Positions 1-8,380 of a stretch of DNA of 64,000 nt are shown here, in pieces. Below the pieces are notes generated by a model. That model did no database searches. It was not told the origin of the DNA and saw nothing but the letters and a program-made list of their open reading frames with translations. The position numbers and the translations under genes were made by a program. Position 1 is the stretch's first letter, and the number at the start of each line of letters is the position of its first letter. This stretch comes from an uncultured Oleiphilus sp. (GTDB taxonomy: Bacteria > Pseudomonadota > Gammaproteobacteria > Pseudomonadales > Oleiphilaceae), in assembly GCA_913020045.1 (NCBI GenBank), contig CAJWBE010000003.1, positions 1-64,000 on the forward strand. The letters are read 5' to 3'.

Positions 1-87
1 TAGGCACTTTGAAAAGCGTTTCCAGTTAATAAGAATATGTTCCAGATCTACGATCCTTCGAATAGAAGGGGATGCATACAATTATTG
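1..87. repeat. 87-bp dispersed repeat, copy A
   Basis: The first 87 bases recur at 3527-3613 with a single visible mismatch. In both places the repeat is associated with a REP-like core: here the core follows it (91-114), at the second site the core precedes it (3461-3484). This is direct sequence identity; the function is unknown. It is probably part of a RAYT-associated or other non-autonomous repeat unit. Confidence 0.85.
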
Positions 88-90
88 AAT

Positions 91-193
91 AATCGGGGAC
101 AGACCACGTTTTAATGAGGTAACAATGCAGCGGGACAGACCGGGACAGGCACTTTGAAAAGCGAATTAATTAAACGTGGTCTGTCCCCGATTT
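91..193. repeat. inverted pair of REP-like elements
   Basis: A 24-base core (aatcggggacagaccacg followed by ttttaa) occupies 91-114. Its reverse complement occupies 170-193, so the pair could fold into a long hairpin. A second short motif (aggcactttgaaaagcg) occurs at 2-18 and 147-163. The same core recurs at 2296-2319, 3461-3484 and 9657-9680. The last copy lies directly upstream of an intact RAYT transposase, which is the usual partner of such elements. Confidence 0.85.
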
Positions 194-232
194 ACCCGAT
201 TTACCGCGATTTACCGCGATTTACCGATTTAC
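187..232. repeat. short tandem repeat of gatttaccgc
   Basis: About four to five imperfect copies of a 9-10 base unit (gatttaccgc and shorter variants) run directly on from the inverted REP-like core. There are no spacers, so this is not a CRISPR array. It looks like slippage at the edge of the repeat element. Confidence 0.7.
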
Positions 233-271
233 TTATGCAAGACCTTACCCTAGGAACCTCCAAAAGTTGGC

Positions 272-529
272 TTGTCATCGAAAGAACGGTTAGATTTTGA
301 TGTTTGTTATTTTGGACTATCGAAGCCTGAGTTGGACTGTAATCCCCCCAAAAAACTATCGTCAGTTGTCGAGGGCCAAGAATGTGAAAATAAAGTCAAG
401 AAAATCCATGACGTCATAGAGTGCTGTCAGCTCACCGGGACGGGGAAATTTATAGATGAGATTGAAACGAGGGCGGGACTACGAATTGAAAGCCGAGGGC
501 CGGGATGGCCGAAAGAGAATGAAAAATAG
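272..529 (+). pseudogene. decayed C-terminal remnant of a RAYT-type transposase
   Basis: The reading frame opens only with TTG and encodes 85 residues. Its end (GTGKFIDEIETRAGLRI, then RGPGWPKENEK) resembles the C-terminal tail of REP-associated tyrosine transposases: a helix of the type FxxEIExxxGRR followed by a basic G/P-rich tail. The intact RAYT at 9719-10411 ends in a comparable FKAEIEDMLGRRVRPG tail. The HUH catalytic motif and the whole N-terminal half are absent, so it cannot be active. It sits immediately beside the paired REP-like cores at 91-193, which fits a dead RAYT locus. The assignment rests on a short similarity and is moderate. Confidence 0.5.
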
Positions 530-566
530 ATCTGATACTTTCTCTTAGGTTAGCTTGTGTCTGTTC

Positions 567-1472
567 TTATAGTTGGTAGGGCTCCTTTCCTTCAATCAAT
601 GATCGCTTTAATGCGATACGCTGATACATGAACTGAACAAAGGTTTGTATCTTGGCGCTGTTGCGCAGGTCGGGATGATACAGCAGCCAAAGATCGCCCT
701 TATGCTCGGAAGTTGCTGGGGGAATACGCACTAAGTCAGGGTCAATGTCTGCGGTAAAGCACATTAATACACCAATACCCATACCGGCTTTGCATGCAGA
801 CTTCTGGAGGTCAGCATCGAGTATTTTGTGGCATGCCTTAAAACGAGGGTAATCTCTAGCGATCTGCCCCGCAGGTTTGCGGAATTTGTCGCTCCAGCTA
901 ATCCAGTGCTGACTAGCTGCCCAACTTTCGGACTCGAAGTCTTCAGCAGAAAAATGACCAACGCTCTCTCTGCGTGCATAGCAGGAACGATGTAGGTTTG
1001 CGAGTTTGCGTCCCACTAGATAGTCGGGTGGGGTGGTACATATTCTAAATGCGACATCTGCTTCGCGGTTGGCCAAATTAAACGGGCGGGTGGAGTCCAT
1101 TATTTCTAAGGTGATTTCAGAGTGTTGTTTCGCGAAGTCTGCGAAGTCCTCCATCATCAGATATTTTGCTAGTACGTCAGCCAGGGTGATTCGAATATCA
1201 CCTTTCAATTGCTTGTCTTGGCCAGCTACTTTTCTAGAGACGCTGCTGAGTCGTTCTTCCAAATGAATCGCTTCCGAATAAATCTCTTCGGCCATATGTG
1301 TGCGCTCGTATCCGCTTGCGGTTCGTTCGAACAAACGGTGGCCGAGCTCTTGTTCAAATTGTCGAATACGACGCGATACTGTCGCGTGGTTGACGTCGAG
1401 CGCCTTGGCTGCGCCGCGCACGGAGCCATGTCGTGAAACAGCAAGAAAGTACTTTAGATTGTCCCAATTCAA
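567..1472 (-). CDS. LysR-family transcriptional regulator
   Basis: This 301-residue protein has the LysR layout. An N-terminal winged helix-turn-helix (residues about 4-62) includes FLAVSRHGSVRGAAKALDVNH and SRRIRQFEQELGHRLFERT. A substrate-binding-like effector domain follows from about residue 90. Length is normal for the family. It is divergent from the SRPBCC gene at 1678, and the 205-bp gap holds two short palindromes with the ATa-aAT core typical of LysR sites. The likely role is autoregulation plus control of that neighbour, with an unknown small-molecule inducer. The family call is secure; the target and ligand are inference. Confidence 0.95.
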   Translation of the reverse strand: MNWDNLKYFLAVSRHGSVRGAAKALDVNHATVSRRIRQFEQELGHRLFERTASGYERTHMAEEIYSEAIHLEERLSSVSRKVAGQDKQLKGDIRITLADVLAKYLMMEDFADFAKQHSEITLEIMDSTRPFNLANREADVAFRICTTPPDYLVGRKLANLHRSCYARRESVGHFSAEDFESESWAASQHWISWSDKFRKPAGQIARDYPRFKACHKILDADLQKSACKAGMGIGVLMCFTADIDPDLVRIPPATSEHKGDLWLLYHPDLRNSAKIQTFVQFMYQRIALKRSLIEGKEPYQL

Positions 1473-1516
1473 TGAATCACCGCACTATGTCTAGCTTTGT
1501 AGGGGGAGGTTGGCGA

Positions 1517-1560
1517 TATCATAAATGATACGTAAAAAAATTTCAGTTGCATAAATGCAC
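1517..1560. promoter_or_regulatory. two palindromes in the LysR/SRPBCC divergent promoter
   Basis: Perfect short dyads TATCATAAATGATA (1517-1530) and TGCATAAATGCA (1549-1560) share the core CATAAATG. Their centres are 31 bp apart, about three helical turns. Paired sites with a T-N11-A-type dyad are the usual arrangement for LysR tetramers, so these are probable binding sites for the regulator encoded at 567-1472. Confidence 0.55.
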
Positions 1561-1677
1561 CAAGCTTGCGCGTATATTCCGCCTGCCTAGCGTAGAAGAT
1601 TAGGTTTAGTCTTCGGTTTCTTGTTGAAGAGTTCATACCCGTTCTTCACGACGATAAACTGAGCAAAGGACACAATT

Positions 1678-2199
1678 ATGACCCTGAAAGATTCGATATT
1701 TAAATATTCAGTCAGTACTGAAATTGTTATTAACACTCCGCGAGAGCAGGCTTGGAGCGTGCTACAAGACTTCTCCAATGTGCATTCTTGGGCGCCCTCG
1801 GTGAGTGACTCGTATCAGATAGGAAAAGAGGAGAAAGGCGTTGGGCATGGCCGCCATTGCGATATCGACGGTTTCGGAGGGTTGGACGAAATCATTACCG
1901 AATGGAACGAGAACGAAGGTTTTGAATACACCGTGACGCCGATTGGGCCGCTAGCTCCGTCGCGTAGCCGGTGGTCGCTGGTAAAGCTAGACGAGAGCAA
2001 TACGCTTCTCGCCGTCACTCTTTCGTACAACTTACGATACGGTTTGTTAGGGAAGTTCCTGCATTCTGTGATGATGCAAAAAAAGCTTCAACGCAGTTTG
2101 GCCGATACGGGCGAAGCGGTTAAAGCGCGTGTAGAGTCCCAGTCGCTTAAGTCTGAGGATACGGATGGCTATCGCTTTGCAGCGAGCTTAGCCCAGTAG
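1678..2199 (+). CDS. SRPBCC-fold (polyketide cyclase/dehydrase-like) protein
   Basis: This 173-residue soluble protein starts at ATG 1678, with AGGA eight bases upstream. The N-terminal part (TEIVINTPREQAWSVLQDF, then VHSWAPSV) is the beta-helix entry typical of START/SRPBCC hydrophobic-pocket proteins. Later segments (GRHCDIDGFGGLDEIITEW; SRWSLVKLDESNTLLAVTL) match the fold's strand pattern, and the C-terminal helix carries KKLQRSLADTGEAVKARVE. Members bind or modify hydrophobic ligands, and the substrate cannot be read from sequence. It is divergent from the LysR gene and probably controlled by it. A REP-like cluster follows the gene. Confidence 0.8.
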   Translation: MTLKDSIFKYSVSTEIVINTPREQAWSVLQDFSNVHSWAPSVSDSYQIGKEEKGVGHGRHCDIDGFGGLDEIITEWNENEGFEYTVTPIGPLAPSRSRWSLVKLDESNTLLAVTLSYNLRYGLLGKFLHSVMMQKKLQRSLADTGEAVKARVESQSLKSEDTDGYRFAASLAQ

Positions 2200-2295
2200 C
2201 AAAGGCTGCATCCAAACGCAGAACTAAGCACGAAAGAGACCATGATTGGCACAGTCGCCCGGTTTGCAGTGGTAAGAATTTACAATAATCGCAAT

Positions 2296-2433
2296 AATCG
2301 GGGACAGACCACGTTTTAAAACACACGATCGGGGTCAGGTCTTACATGGTGCATTGAGTACTGAACGGTGGGCAGGTGTTACAAGATGAAAAAAGTAGGG
2401 GGAAATGAAGATACACCATGTAAGACCTGACCC
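2296..2433. repeat. REP-like core plus a 20-bp inverted repeat
   Basis: Positions 2296-2319 repeat the 24-base REP-like core seen at 91-114. Just downstream, gggtcaggtcttacatggtg (2332-2351) is perfectly inverted at 2414-2433, enclosing 62 bases. The ggggtcag start is shared with the hairpin inside the HlyD gene (7012-7056), so two sequence classes of REP-like element coexist. The rest of the 2200-2539 gap holds no gene that I can support. Confidence 0.8.
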
Positions 2434-2539
2434 TTGACCTTAGCACTCGTGACTCGCAACTTTTGCGTTTAGAAGCCAGCGCGCAGCGTGAACGTAGAAC
2501 CCGGTAAGTCCTGACTGGCCGGGTTTAGCGCATAGTTTG

Positions 2540-3319
2540 CTAGTCTTCGCGATCCAAACGTTCTTTTTTTAAGGCGTCTCTAATGTGTTTCACATATCCA
2601 GCTCCATCTGGATTAGTAATAGACTCAATTTTTGTAAATACATACTCACCAATTGCTGGAAAGCTTGCATAGTCTGTGCGACCGCTTTCATTTAGCAATG
2701 CAACTGGCTGTCGCTCTGCAAGTGGCTGGTCTTTTGCGGTGTATGTTCTGCCTCCGTCAGTACCCGCATCGTAAACCTCAGCTGGGATCGTTTTAAAATC
2801 GATCCAACGACCGTTCTCACAAAGACTTAAAGATGACACGCCTGTTATCCAATCAGGGCTTGGTGCAAGCATATTTGTTAATGTCACAAGCGGAAAGTCC
2901 TCTGTGACTTTGAATTCTGCTTCGCTACTTCCGGGTGAGCTCTTAATGTCGTTACCATCAAATATGTCTTTCGCCTTATCGATGCGTATCGCCCACTCAG
3001 CCTCTTTAATGAATTCAAAACCAGAACCTTTTTCAGCAATACTCTTGATGCCGTCTTTTACTGACTCTCCAAGCTTCCAGAACGAAATATCTTGATTGTG
3101 TGAAACGCCAAAAAGGTGAGACATATGTGGCGTATTTGGCGCATCTTGAGGGTGTGTTGCATTGCTCCAAGTGCTACTAAACACTACTTTGTAGTTCGCG
3201 AGACCTTCACAGCCTAGCGGTTCAACTTGTCTGTCATTGCTAGCACATCCAGCAATTAGCAGGCTAACTGATATAGCGAGAACCGCATGCTTGCCTCGTA
3301 CGTTGTTATTTTTATTCAT
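2540..3319 (-). CDS. spondin-domain lipoprotein
   Basis: The protein is 259 residues when begun at ATG 3319, which has AGGAAG upstream; a longer frame to 3532 would run into a repeat and is rejected. A lipoprotein signal peptide ends in the lipobox IAGC. The rest matches the Spondin_N domain: YKVVFSSTWSNATHP, HMSHLFGVSHN, the conserved APSPDWITGVSSLSLCENG, and YDAGTDGGRTY near the end. In bacteria this domain occurs in exported proteins and in eukaryotes in extracellular matrix proteins; the bacterial role is poorly defined. It is a single-gene unit flanked on both sides by REP-like repeats. The domain call is strong; the function is unknown. Confidence 0.85.
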   Translation of the reverse strand: MNKNNNVRGKHAVLAISVSLLIAGCASNDRQVEPLGCEGLANYKVVFSSTWSNATHPQDAPNTPHMSHLFGVSHNQDISFWKLGESVKDGIKSIAEKGSGFEFIKEAEWAIRIDKAKDIFDGNDIKSSPGSSEAEFKVTEDFPLVTLTNMLAPSPDWITGVSSLSLCENGRWIDFKTIPAEVYDAGTDGGRTYTAKDQPLAERQPVALLNESGRTDYASFPAIGEYVFTKIESITNPDGAGYVKHIRDALKKERLDRED

Positions 3320-3460
3320 GATGACTTCCTGTTTTATTAGACCTATTGAATATTTTGAACCTGAGTGGGTTCGATAGGTATGCGTAGTAAGAAATATATA
3401 TAGTTTTGAACATATCTTGTGACCGCATAGACAAGGTTTAGTTCTGATAGCTTTAAGAAT

Positions 3461-3484
3461 AATCGGGGACAGACCACGTTTTAA
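3461..3484 (+). repeat. REP-like core
   Basis: Identical to the 24-base core at 91-114, and the match continues on both sides (3457-3490 equals 87-120). It lies upstream of the spondin lipoprotein gene and just before copy B of the 87-bp repeat. Confidence 0.85.
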
Positions 3485-3526
3485 TGAGGTTACGCAGAAA
3501 AAGAATCGGGAGCGACAGACTGGGAT

Positions 3527-3613
3527 AGGCACTTTGAAAAGCGTTTCCAGTTAATAAGAATATGTTCCAGATCTACGATCCTTCGAATAGAAGGGGATGC
3601 ATCCAATTATTGA
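3527..3613. repeat. 87-bp dispersed repeat, copy B
   Basis: Matches positions 1-87 in the same orientation with one visible mismatch (atccaa in place of atacaa). Together with copy A and the flanking REP-like cores it brackets the LysR, SRPBCC and spondin genes. Confidence 0.85.
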
Positions 3614-3627
3614 TAAAAGGCTCAATC

Positions 3628-3660
3628 AGTGAGCCGAATAAAATAGCTATTCGGCTCACT
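3628..3660. terminator. perfect 13-bp stem hairpin
   Basis: The arms agtgagccgaata (3628-3640) and tattcggctcact (3648-3660) are exact complements around a 7-base loop. No T-run follows on either strand, so intrinsic termination is not certain. It could equally be another mobile hairpin. Confidence 0.4.
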
Positions 3661-4103
3661 TACTTCATTGGCAGACTAGGCTTTAAAGTCATCAAAGCAG
3701 AGCAGCTATCTAAGCTCTGAGACAAAACTGCCTGACCAAACATGCCAGACCTCCTTTCTGAGCAATGACGCCGAACACGCATCAACTAAATAGCATCGCA
3801 CTTGGGAACTGAGAGCGCTGTCATAGACAGGCTTCCGGATCAAACGCTACTATCGTGGCTGAACTATCCCCGCGATAGTCTGTGAACAGGGATGAATTCA
3901 CAGAGAATGATACAAGGATGATCAACACCTCTTGCCTTATTTTCTCACCGTGTATTTCACTAGCGCCCAACAGGGTCGACTAGCGTTGGTTTTATGGAAT
4001 GAAACCTACGTCCCTCAATCTCAGTTGGTGGTTTTCTGCCAACAAGTGAACTGAAAATGGATTAGCTATCGAAAACGTTAAGATAGCGTCAGGGAGAATA
4101 ATT
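3661..4103. other. gene-free leader before the secretion operon
   Basis: No reading frame here looks like a gene. The stretch should carry the promoter of the type I secretion operon, but I see no convincing -35/-10 pair or operator. The only clear signal is AGGGAG at 4091-4096, the ribosome binding site of the gene at 4104. Confidence 0.5.
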
Positions 4104-6482
4104 ATGCAGGGACGAAACACAATTCAAGACAAGCACGCGAGCGATATTGATAATCAAGATACCGGCTTAAACGCCTTAGTGGCAGTGGCTGCATTTCACC
4201 AGCTTGCTGCCGATGCTCAGCAACTACAACATCATTTTGGCGAGCAGGAACAGCGCTTCGACGCGACGGCCTTAGTGCGCGCGGCACATCATCTAAAGCT
4301 CAAAGCTCGCCATTGCCAGCTGCCAATAGAACGGCTCTCAAGCGTTGCGCTGCCGTGTATTGGGATAGACAAGTCGGGGGAGTTTTTCATTCTTGCTCGC
4401 TGTGATTTCGCGTCGAGCGAAGAGGGCAAAGCGCTCATACAGTACTGCGGCGGTGAGTCTTCAGCACCGCAAATGCTAGCCAAGCGCGAGTTTGAATCAC
4501 TTTGGTCCGGCGAAGTCATTCTCATCACCAAGCGTTCTTTACTGCCCGGTATGTCGGGCAAGTTCGACATCTCCTGGTTTATCCCATCGATTATCAAGTA
4601 CAAGCGCATCTTGTATCAGGTGCTGGTGGCGTCTTTCTTTATTCAGTTGTTTGCCCTAATCACGCCTTTATTCTTTCAAGTCGTGATCGACAAGGTGCTG
4701 GTGCATCAAGGCCTAACCACGCTCGACGTACTGTGTTTTGGGCTGGTGGTCATCTCCTTGTTTGATGTGGTGCTAAATGGCCTGCGTACCTATGTGTTCT
4801 CGCATACCACCAACCGTGTCGATGTTACCTTGGGCGCGCGTTTGTTTAATCATCTTATGCATCTACCGATTGCTTTCTTTCAGTCGCGCCAAGTGGGTAA
4901 TACCGTGGCGCGAGTGCATGAGCTAAACACCATTCGCGAGTTTATTACCGGCTCCGCGCTGACCTTGCTGATTGACCTTGGCTTTACCCTTATCTTCTTT
5001 GCCGTCATGTACTTTTACAGCCCGACGCTCACTTATATCGTGCTGGGTTCTATTCCCTTGTACATCCTACTGTCGATTTATATTACGCCGATTCTACGCA
5101 ATCGCTTAAACGATAAATTCAAATACGGTGCTGAGAATCAGGCGTTTTTAGTGGAGTCTGTCTCCGGTGCCGAAACCCTAAAATCCATGGCGGTCGAACC
5201 GCAAATGCAGCGCCGTTGGGAAGAGCAACTCGCCGCCTATGTTTCCGCCTCTTTCAAAGCCAACAACCTCGGTAATATCGCCAGCCAAGTCGCGTCATTG
5301 ATCAATAAAGTCGTGACCGTGCTCATTCTTTGGGTCGGTGCCACCTTGGTGATTGCGGGCAGTTTAAGTGTTGGGCAGTTGATCGCCTTCAACATGATCG
5401 CCGGACGCGTCAGCGCACCGATACTTAAGCTGGTGCAGCTCTGGCAAGACTTTCAACAAGCCGGTATTTCGCTAGAGCGCTTAGGCGATATTCTCAACAC
5501 GCCAACGGAGCCCGCACATAACCCGAATCGCACTACCTTGCCGCAAGTCAAAGGGCAGGTCAGCTTTGACCGTGTCACCTTTCGTTATCAACCAGACCGC
5601 CCCGAAGTATTGAAAGACTTGGATTTGTCCGTCGATGCCGGCGAAGTGATTGGTATTGTGGGTCGCTCTGGTTCCGGCAAAAGTACCCTCACTAAACTGA
5701 TTCAACGCCTGTATGTGCCAGAGAGTGGCCGTGTGTTGGTAGACGGTGTCGACCTAGCCCAAGTGGACGCTTCGTGGTTGCGTCGTCAAATCGGTGTCGT
5801 ACTGCAAGAGAACGTCTTGTTCAACCGCTCTGTGAAAGACAACATTGCCTTGTCTGATCCATCCATGTCTATCGACGCCGTGATACACGCTGCCAAACTC
5901 TCCGGCGCTCACGACTTTATTCTCGAACTGCCCGAAGGCTATGACACCGTTGTAGGCGAGCAGGGCGCTTCGCTGTCCGGTGGACAAAAGCAGCGCATTG
6001 CGATTGCCAGAGCCCTAATCACTAACCCGCGTATTCTTATTTTTGACGAAGCCACCAGTGCACTCGACTACGAAAGTGAACGTATCATTCAAGACAACAT
6101 GCGGCGCATTTGTCAGGACCGCACGGTGTTTATTATTGCGCACCGCCTTTCGACTGTGCGCATGGCCGATCGAATTATCGTGGTCGATAAAGGTCGCATC
6201 ATTGAAAGTGGCGACCATGACAACCTGATGGAGCAAAACGGCTACTACGCTAAACTGCACAGCCATCAAAGTCATGTACCGTCTATTCGTGAAGTACCGG
6301 CCGAAAAGCCACGCTCTGCTATGAACACGTCAACGAACGCCTCTTCTCTAGATTCTTCTTCTGGCTCCTTTTCAGAAACGACAAAGGCTTCTGCATCGAA
6401 ACCTGCGCAAAACGGACTGAGTTTTTCAACCACCTTTTCACCCCGCAAAACCAAACCCTCTGGATCGGAGGGCGGCGCATGA
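4104..6482 (+). CDS. type I secretion ABC transporter (HlyB-like)
   Basis: This 792-residue inner-membrane exporter subunit has three parts. A C39-like N-terminal domain (about 15-135) lacks the catalytic Cys of true bacteriocin peptidases (DTGLNAL at that place), as in RTX exporters. A six-helix ABC membrane domain follows (about 150-440). The nucleotide-binding domain (about 480-720) has Walker A GRSGSGKST, signature LSGGQKQR and Walker B ILIFDEATSALD. A Ser/Thr-rich, low-complexity C-terminal tail of about 65 residues is unusual. The start has AGGGAG upstream, and the stop overlaps the HlyD start by 4 bp. No TolC-like outer membrane gene is present, so a chromosomal TolC is presumably used. 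Confidence 0.93.
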   Translation: MQGRNTIQDKHASDIDNQDTGLNALVAVAAFHQLAADAQQLQHHFGEQEQRFDATALVRAAHHLKLKARHCQLPIERLSSVALPCIGIDKSGEFFILARCDFASSEEGKALIQYCGGESSAPQMLAKREFESLWSGEVILITKRSLLPGMSGKFDISWFIPSIIKYKRILYQVLVASFFIQLFALITPLFFQVVIDKVLVHQGLTTLDVLCFGLVVISLFDVVLNGLRTYVFSHTTNRVDVTLGARLFNHLMHLPIAFFQSRQVGNTVARVHELNTIREFITGSALTLLIDLGFTLIFFAVMYFYSPTLTYIVLGSIPLYILLSIYITPILRNRLNDKFKYGAENQAFLVESVSGAETLKSMAVEPQMQRRWEEQLAAYVSASFKANNLGNIASQVASLINKVVTVLILWVGATLVIAGSLSVGQLIAFNMIAGRVSAPILKLVQLWQDFQQAGISLERLGDILNTPTEPAHNPNRTTLPQVKGQVSFDRVTFRYQPDRPEVLKDLDLSVDAGEVIGIVGRSGSGKSTLTKLIQRLYVPESGRVLVDGVDLAQVDASWLRRQIGVVLQENVLFNRSVKDNIALSDPSMSIDAVIHAAKLSGAHDFILELPEGYDTVVGEQGASLSGGQKQRIAIARALITNPRILIFDEATSALDYESERIIQDNMRRICQDRTVFIIAHRLSTVRMADRIIVVDKGRIIESGDHDNLMEQNGYYAKLHSHQSHVPSIREVPAEKPRSAMNTSTNASSLDSSSGSFSETTKASASKPAQNGLSFSTTFSPRKTKPSGSEGGA

Positions 6483-7945
6483 GCATCATCATTGAAGAGC
6501 CAAAGTCTGTAAAAGAGCAGAACGAACAACCAACGAGCCAAGCTGAATCTGAGCAACAAACGCAGAACTCGGCAGTTCAAAACAAAAGCAAAAAAGCCGC
6601 TAACGACCATGTGATCTACGAGTTTTTACCGGCCGCGATTGAGGTGGAATCTACGCCGTCGTCTAAGGCTGGCAGGCTCATTATTTGGCTGATCGTTCTG
6701 TTGTTTTTGATCGCAGTGATTTGGGCATTGGTGGGAAAAATCGACATCGTAGCCGTCGCGCAGGGCAAGGTCATTCCGAGCGAAAGGGTAAAACAAATCC
6801 AGCCGCTCGAAAGTGCGCGAATAAAAGCCATTCATGTTCAAGAAGGGCAAAGCGTTACGGCAGGAGAGTCGCTCATCACGCTCGATAGTGCACTCGTGCA
6901 AACAGACCTTAATCGTCTTACCTCTGAATTAGTCGATAGTCAACAAAACTTAGCGCGCTTGTTGGTATTGAATCGCTGGTTGGATAACTTAAAGGGAGAC
7001 TTAAAGGGGTCAGATTCAATGGGGTCAGAGTCACAGACTCTGACCCCATTGAATCTAAACAGCGATCAGCAACGCTTGCTTGTTCAAGAGCAACGCGAGA
7101 TTTCCAGCCAACTCAAGGCACTAAAACACGAGCAAAATAAACTCAGTGCCGAAGCTCAAATGGTGCAAGCCGAGATCAACAAACAACAGCAAGTCGTTCC
7201 AGTTCTGGCCGAACGTGTTGATGCACTCGATACCTTGCAAAAAAAATCCTATGGCTCAAAGCTGCAATTTCTTGAAATCAAACAAGAGCTAATCGAAGCG
7301 CAGCAAGACTTAGCTGTTCAGCAAGCGCGAATGACGCAACTAGACGTTTCGGTACAAGGAGTAGAAACCCAAAAAGCGCTCTATCTTTCAGAAAAACGAA
7401 AGCAAACCTTGATGCAATGGAGCGAACTGAAAACCCGCAGCGAATCATTGGCACAAGAAGTCTCGAAAACAGAACAGCGCTTACAGCATTATGACTTGCG
7501 CGCGCCGATCAATGGCCAAGTACAACAACTCGCCGTGCACACCGTCAACGGTGTCGTCTCGCCCGCCCAAGCGCTCATGCTGATTGTGCCGCAAGACGGA
7601 GAACTGCAAGTTGAGGTGATGCTGCGCAATAAAGACATCGGTTTTGTCGAAGAAGGCCAAACGGTCGAAGTGAAAGTTGATACCTTTAACTTTACGAAAT
7701 ATGGCTTTATCGATGGCGAGCTTACCAGCATCTCAGACGACGCCATTCAGGATGAAAACTTAGGGCTGGTATATAGCGCCAGAGTGAAACTCAAGCAAGA
7801 CGGCCTAGCGGTGAATGAGCGTTTTGTGCGGCTCTCGCCGGGTATGTCCGTCACCGCAGAAGTGAAGACCGGAACGCGGCGTTTGATAGAGTTCTTTTTA
7901 TCGCCGTTGTTGCGGTATAAGCAAGAGAGTTTGGGGGAGAGATAA
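6479..7945 (+). CDS. HlyD-family membrane fusion protein
   Basis: This 488-residue periplasmic adaptor is translationally coupled to the ABC gene through ATGA. It has a charged cytoplasmic N-terminus, one membrane segment at about residues 62-85 (LIIWLIVLLFLIAVIWALVG), a lipoyl/barrel-sandwich half (IDIVAVAQGKVIPSERVKQI), a long helical hairpin (about 135-345) rich in Q, E and L, and the returning half YDLRAPINGQVQQLAVHT. The C-terminal barrel follows (VEVMLRNKDIGFVEEGQTVEVKV). The helical hairpin is interrupted by GSDSMGSESQTLTPLN, encoded by a REP-like DNA hairpin at 7012-7056 that keeps the frame. The adaptor probably still folds, because the insert lies near the start of the hairpin. Confidence 0.92.
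   Translation: MSIIIEEPKSVKEQNEQPTSQAESEQQTQNSAVQNKSKKAANDHVIYEFLPAAIEVESTPSSKAGRLIIWLIVLLFLIAVIWALVGKIDIVAVAQGKVIPSERVKQIQPLESARIKAIHVQEGQSVTAGESLITLDSALVQTDLNRLTSELVDSQQNLARLLVLNRWLDNLKGDLKGSDSMGSESQTLTPLNLNSDQQRLLVQEQREISSQLKALKHEQNKLSAEAQMVQAEINKQQQVVPVLAERVDALDTLQKKSYGSKLQFLEIKQELIEAQQDLAVQQARMTQLDVSVQGVETQKALYLSEKRKQTLMQWSELKTRSESLAQEVSKTEQRLQHYDLRAPINGQVQQLAVHTVNGVVSPAQALMLIVPQDGELQVEVMLRNKDIGFVEEGQTVEVKVDTFNFTKYGFIDGELTSISDDAIQDENLGLVYSARVKLKQDGLAVNERFVRLSPGMSVTAEVKTGTRRLIEFFLSPLLRYKQESLGER
7012..7056. repeat. REP-like perfect hairpin inside the HlyD coding region
   Basis: The 20-base arm agattcaatggggtcagagt (7012-7031) is exactly complementary to 7037-7056 across a 5-base loop. The element contains ggggtcag motifs like those of the repeat at 2332-2433. 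It is read through in frame and adds a Ser/Thr-rich stretch to the protein, so it looks like a recent insertion tolerated by the gene. Confidence 0.8.
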
Positions 7946-8368
7946 GTGGGCATAGTCGTACTGATATTGCTTTACATGGCAATGACATTGGTGGCAGTAG
8001 TTTTAGGGCCATTATTGTATTACTGGGTGACTAAAAGAATTATTGTTTTTTCGGATGTGACCGTCAAACGCCATTTCCTGTTTTGGCTTATATGGGTACC
8101 AATCATGACAGTGTCAGAACTTTTGTTACGTTGGGTGTTTGGTACACCTAGTCCCGAGGACTCTCCCTTAAACCATATTCAAACATACGGACATTATGTC
8201 TGGTTTACAGCGCTTGTTACTCATGTCGCGGTGAGTATGAAGGTGTTTGGCGAGAACTTAAGGCATGCAGTAAAGGCGACAATAACGTATAGCATCTTAT
8301 TCAGTATTTTGTTCGCGGTCATTGCAATCTTGGTTTTGCTCTTCGGTATTGAACCGTTATTCAAGTAA
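7946..8368 (+). CDS. small four-helix membrane protein of unknown function
   Basis: This 140-residue hydrophobic protein begins with GTG directly after the HlyD stop codon, so it is probably co-translated with the secretion genes. Four membrane segments are visible at about residues 2-28, 43-62, 80-100 and 110-135, with a short polar loop (TPSPEDSPLNHIQ) between the second and third. I do not recognise the family. Its place suggests an accessory role, for example immunity or assembly, in the secretion locus, but this rests only on position. Confidence 0.7.
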   Translation: MGIVVLILLYMAMTLVAVVLGPLLYYWVTKRIIVFSDVTVKRHFLFWLIWVPIMTVSELLLRWVFGTPSPEDSPLNHIQTYGHYVWFTALVTHVAVSMKVFGENLRHAVKATITYSILFSILFAVIAILVLLFGIEPLFK

Positions 8369-8380
8369 AAGGTCATTCTT

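Noticed and set aside
187..232. Possible CRISPR-like repeats
   Set aside because: The units are only about 10 bases, contiguous and without spacers, and no cas genes are present anywhere in the window.
3320..3532. 71-residue N-terminal extension of the spondin lipoprotein
   Set aside because: It runs into the REP core and lacks a signal peptide; ATG 3319 has a good ribosome site and a lipobox.
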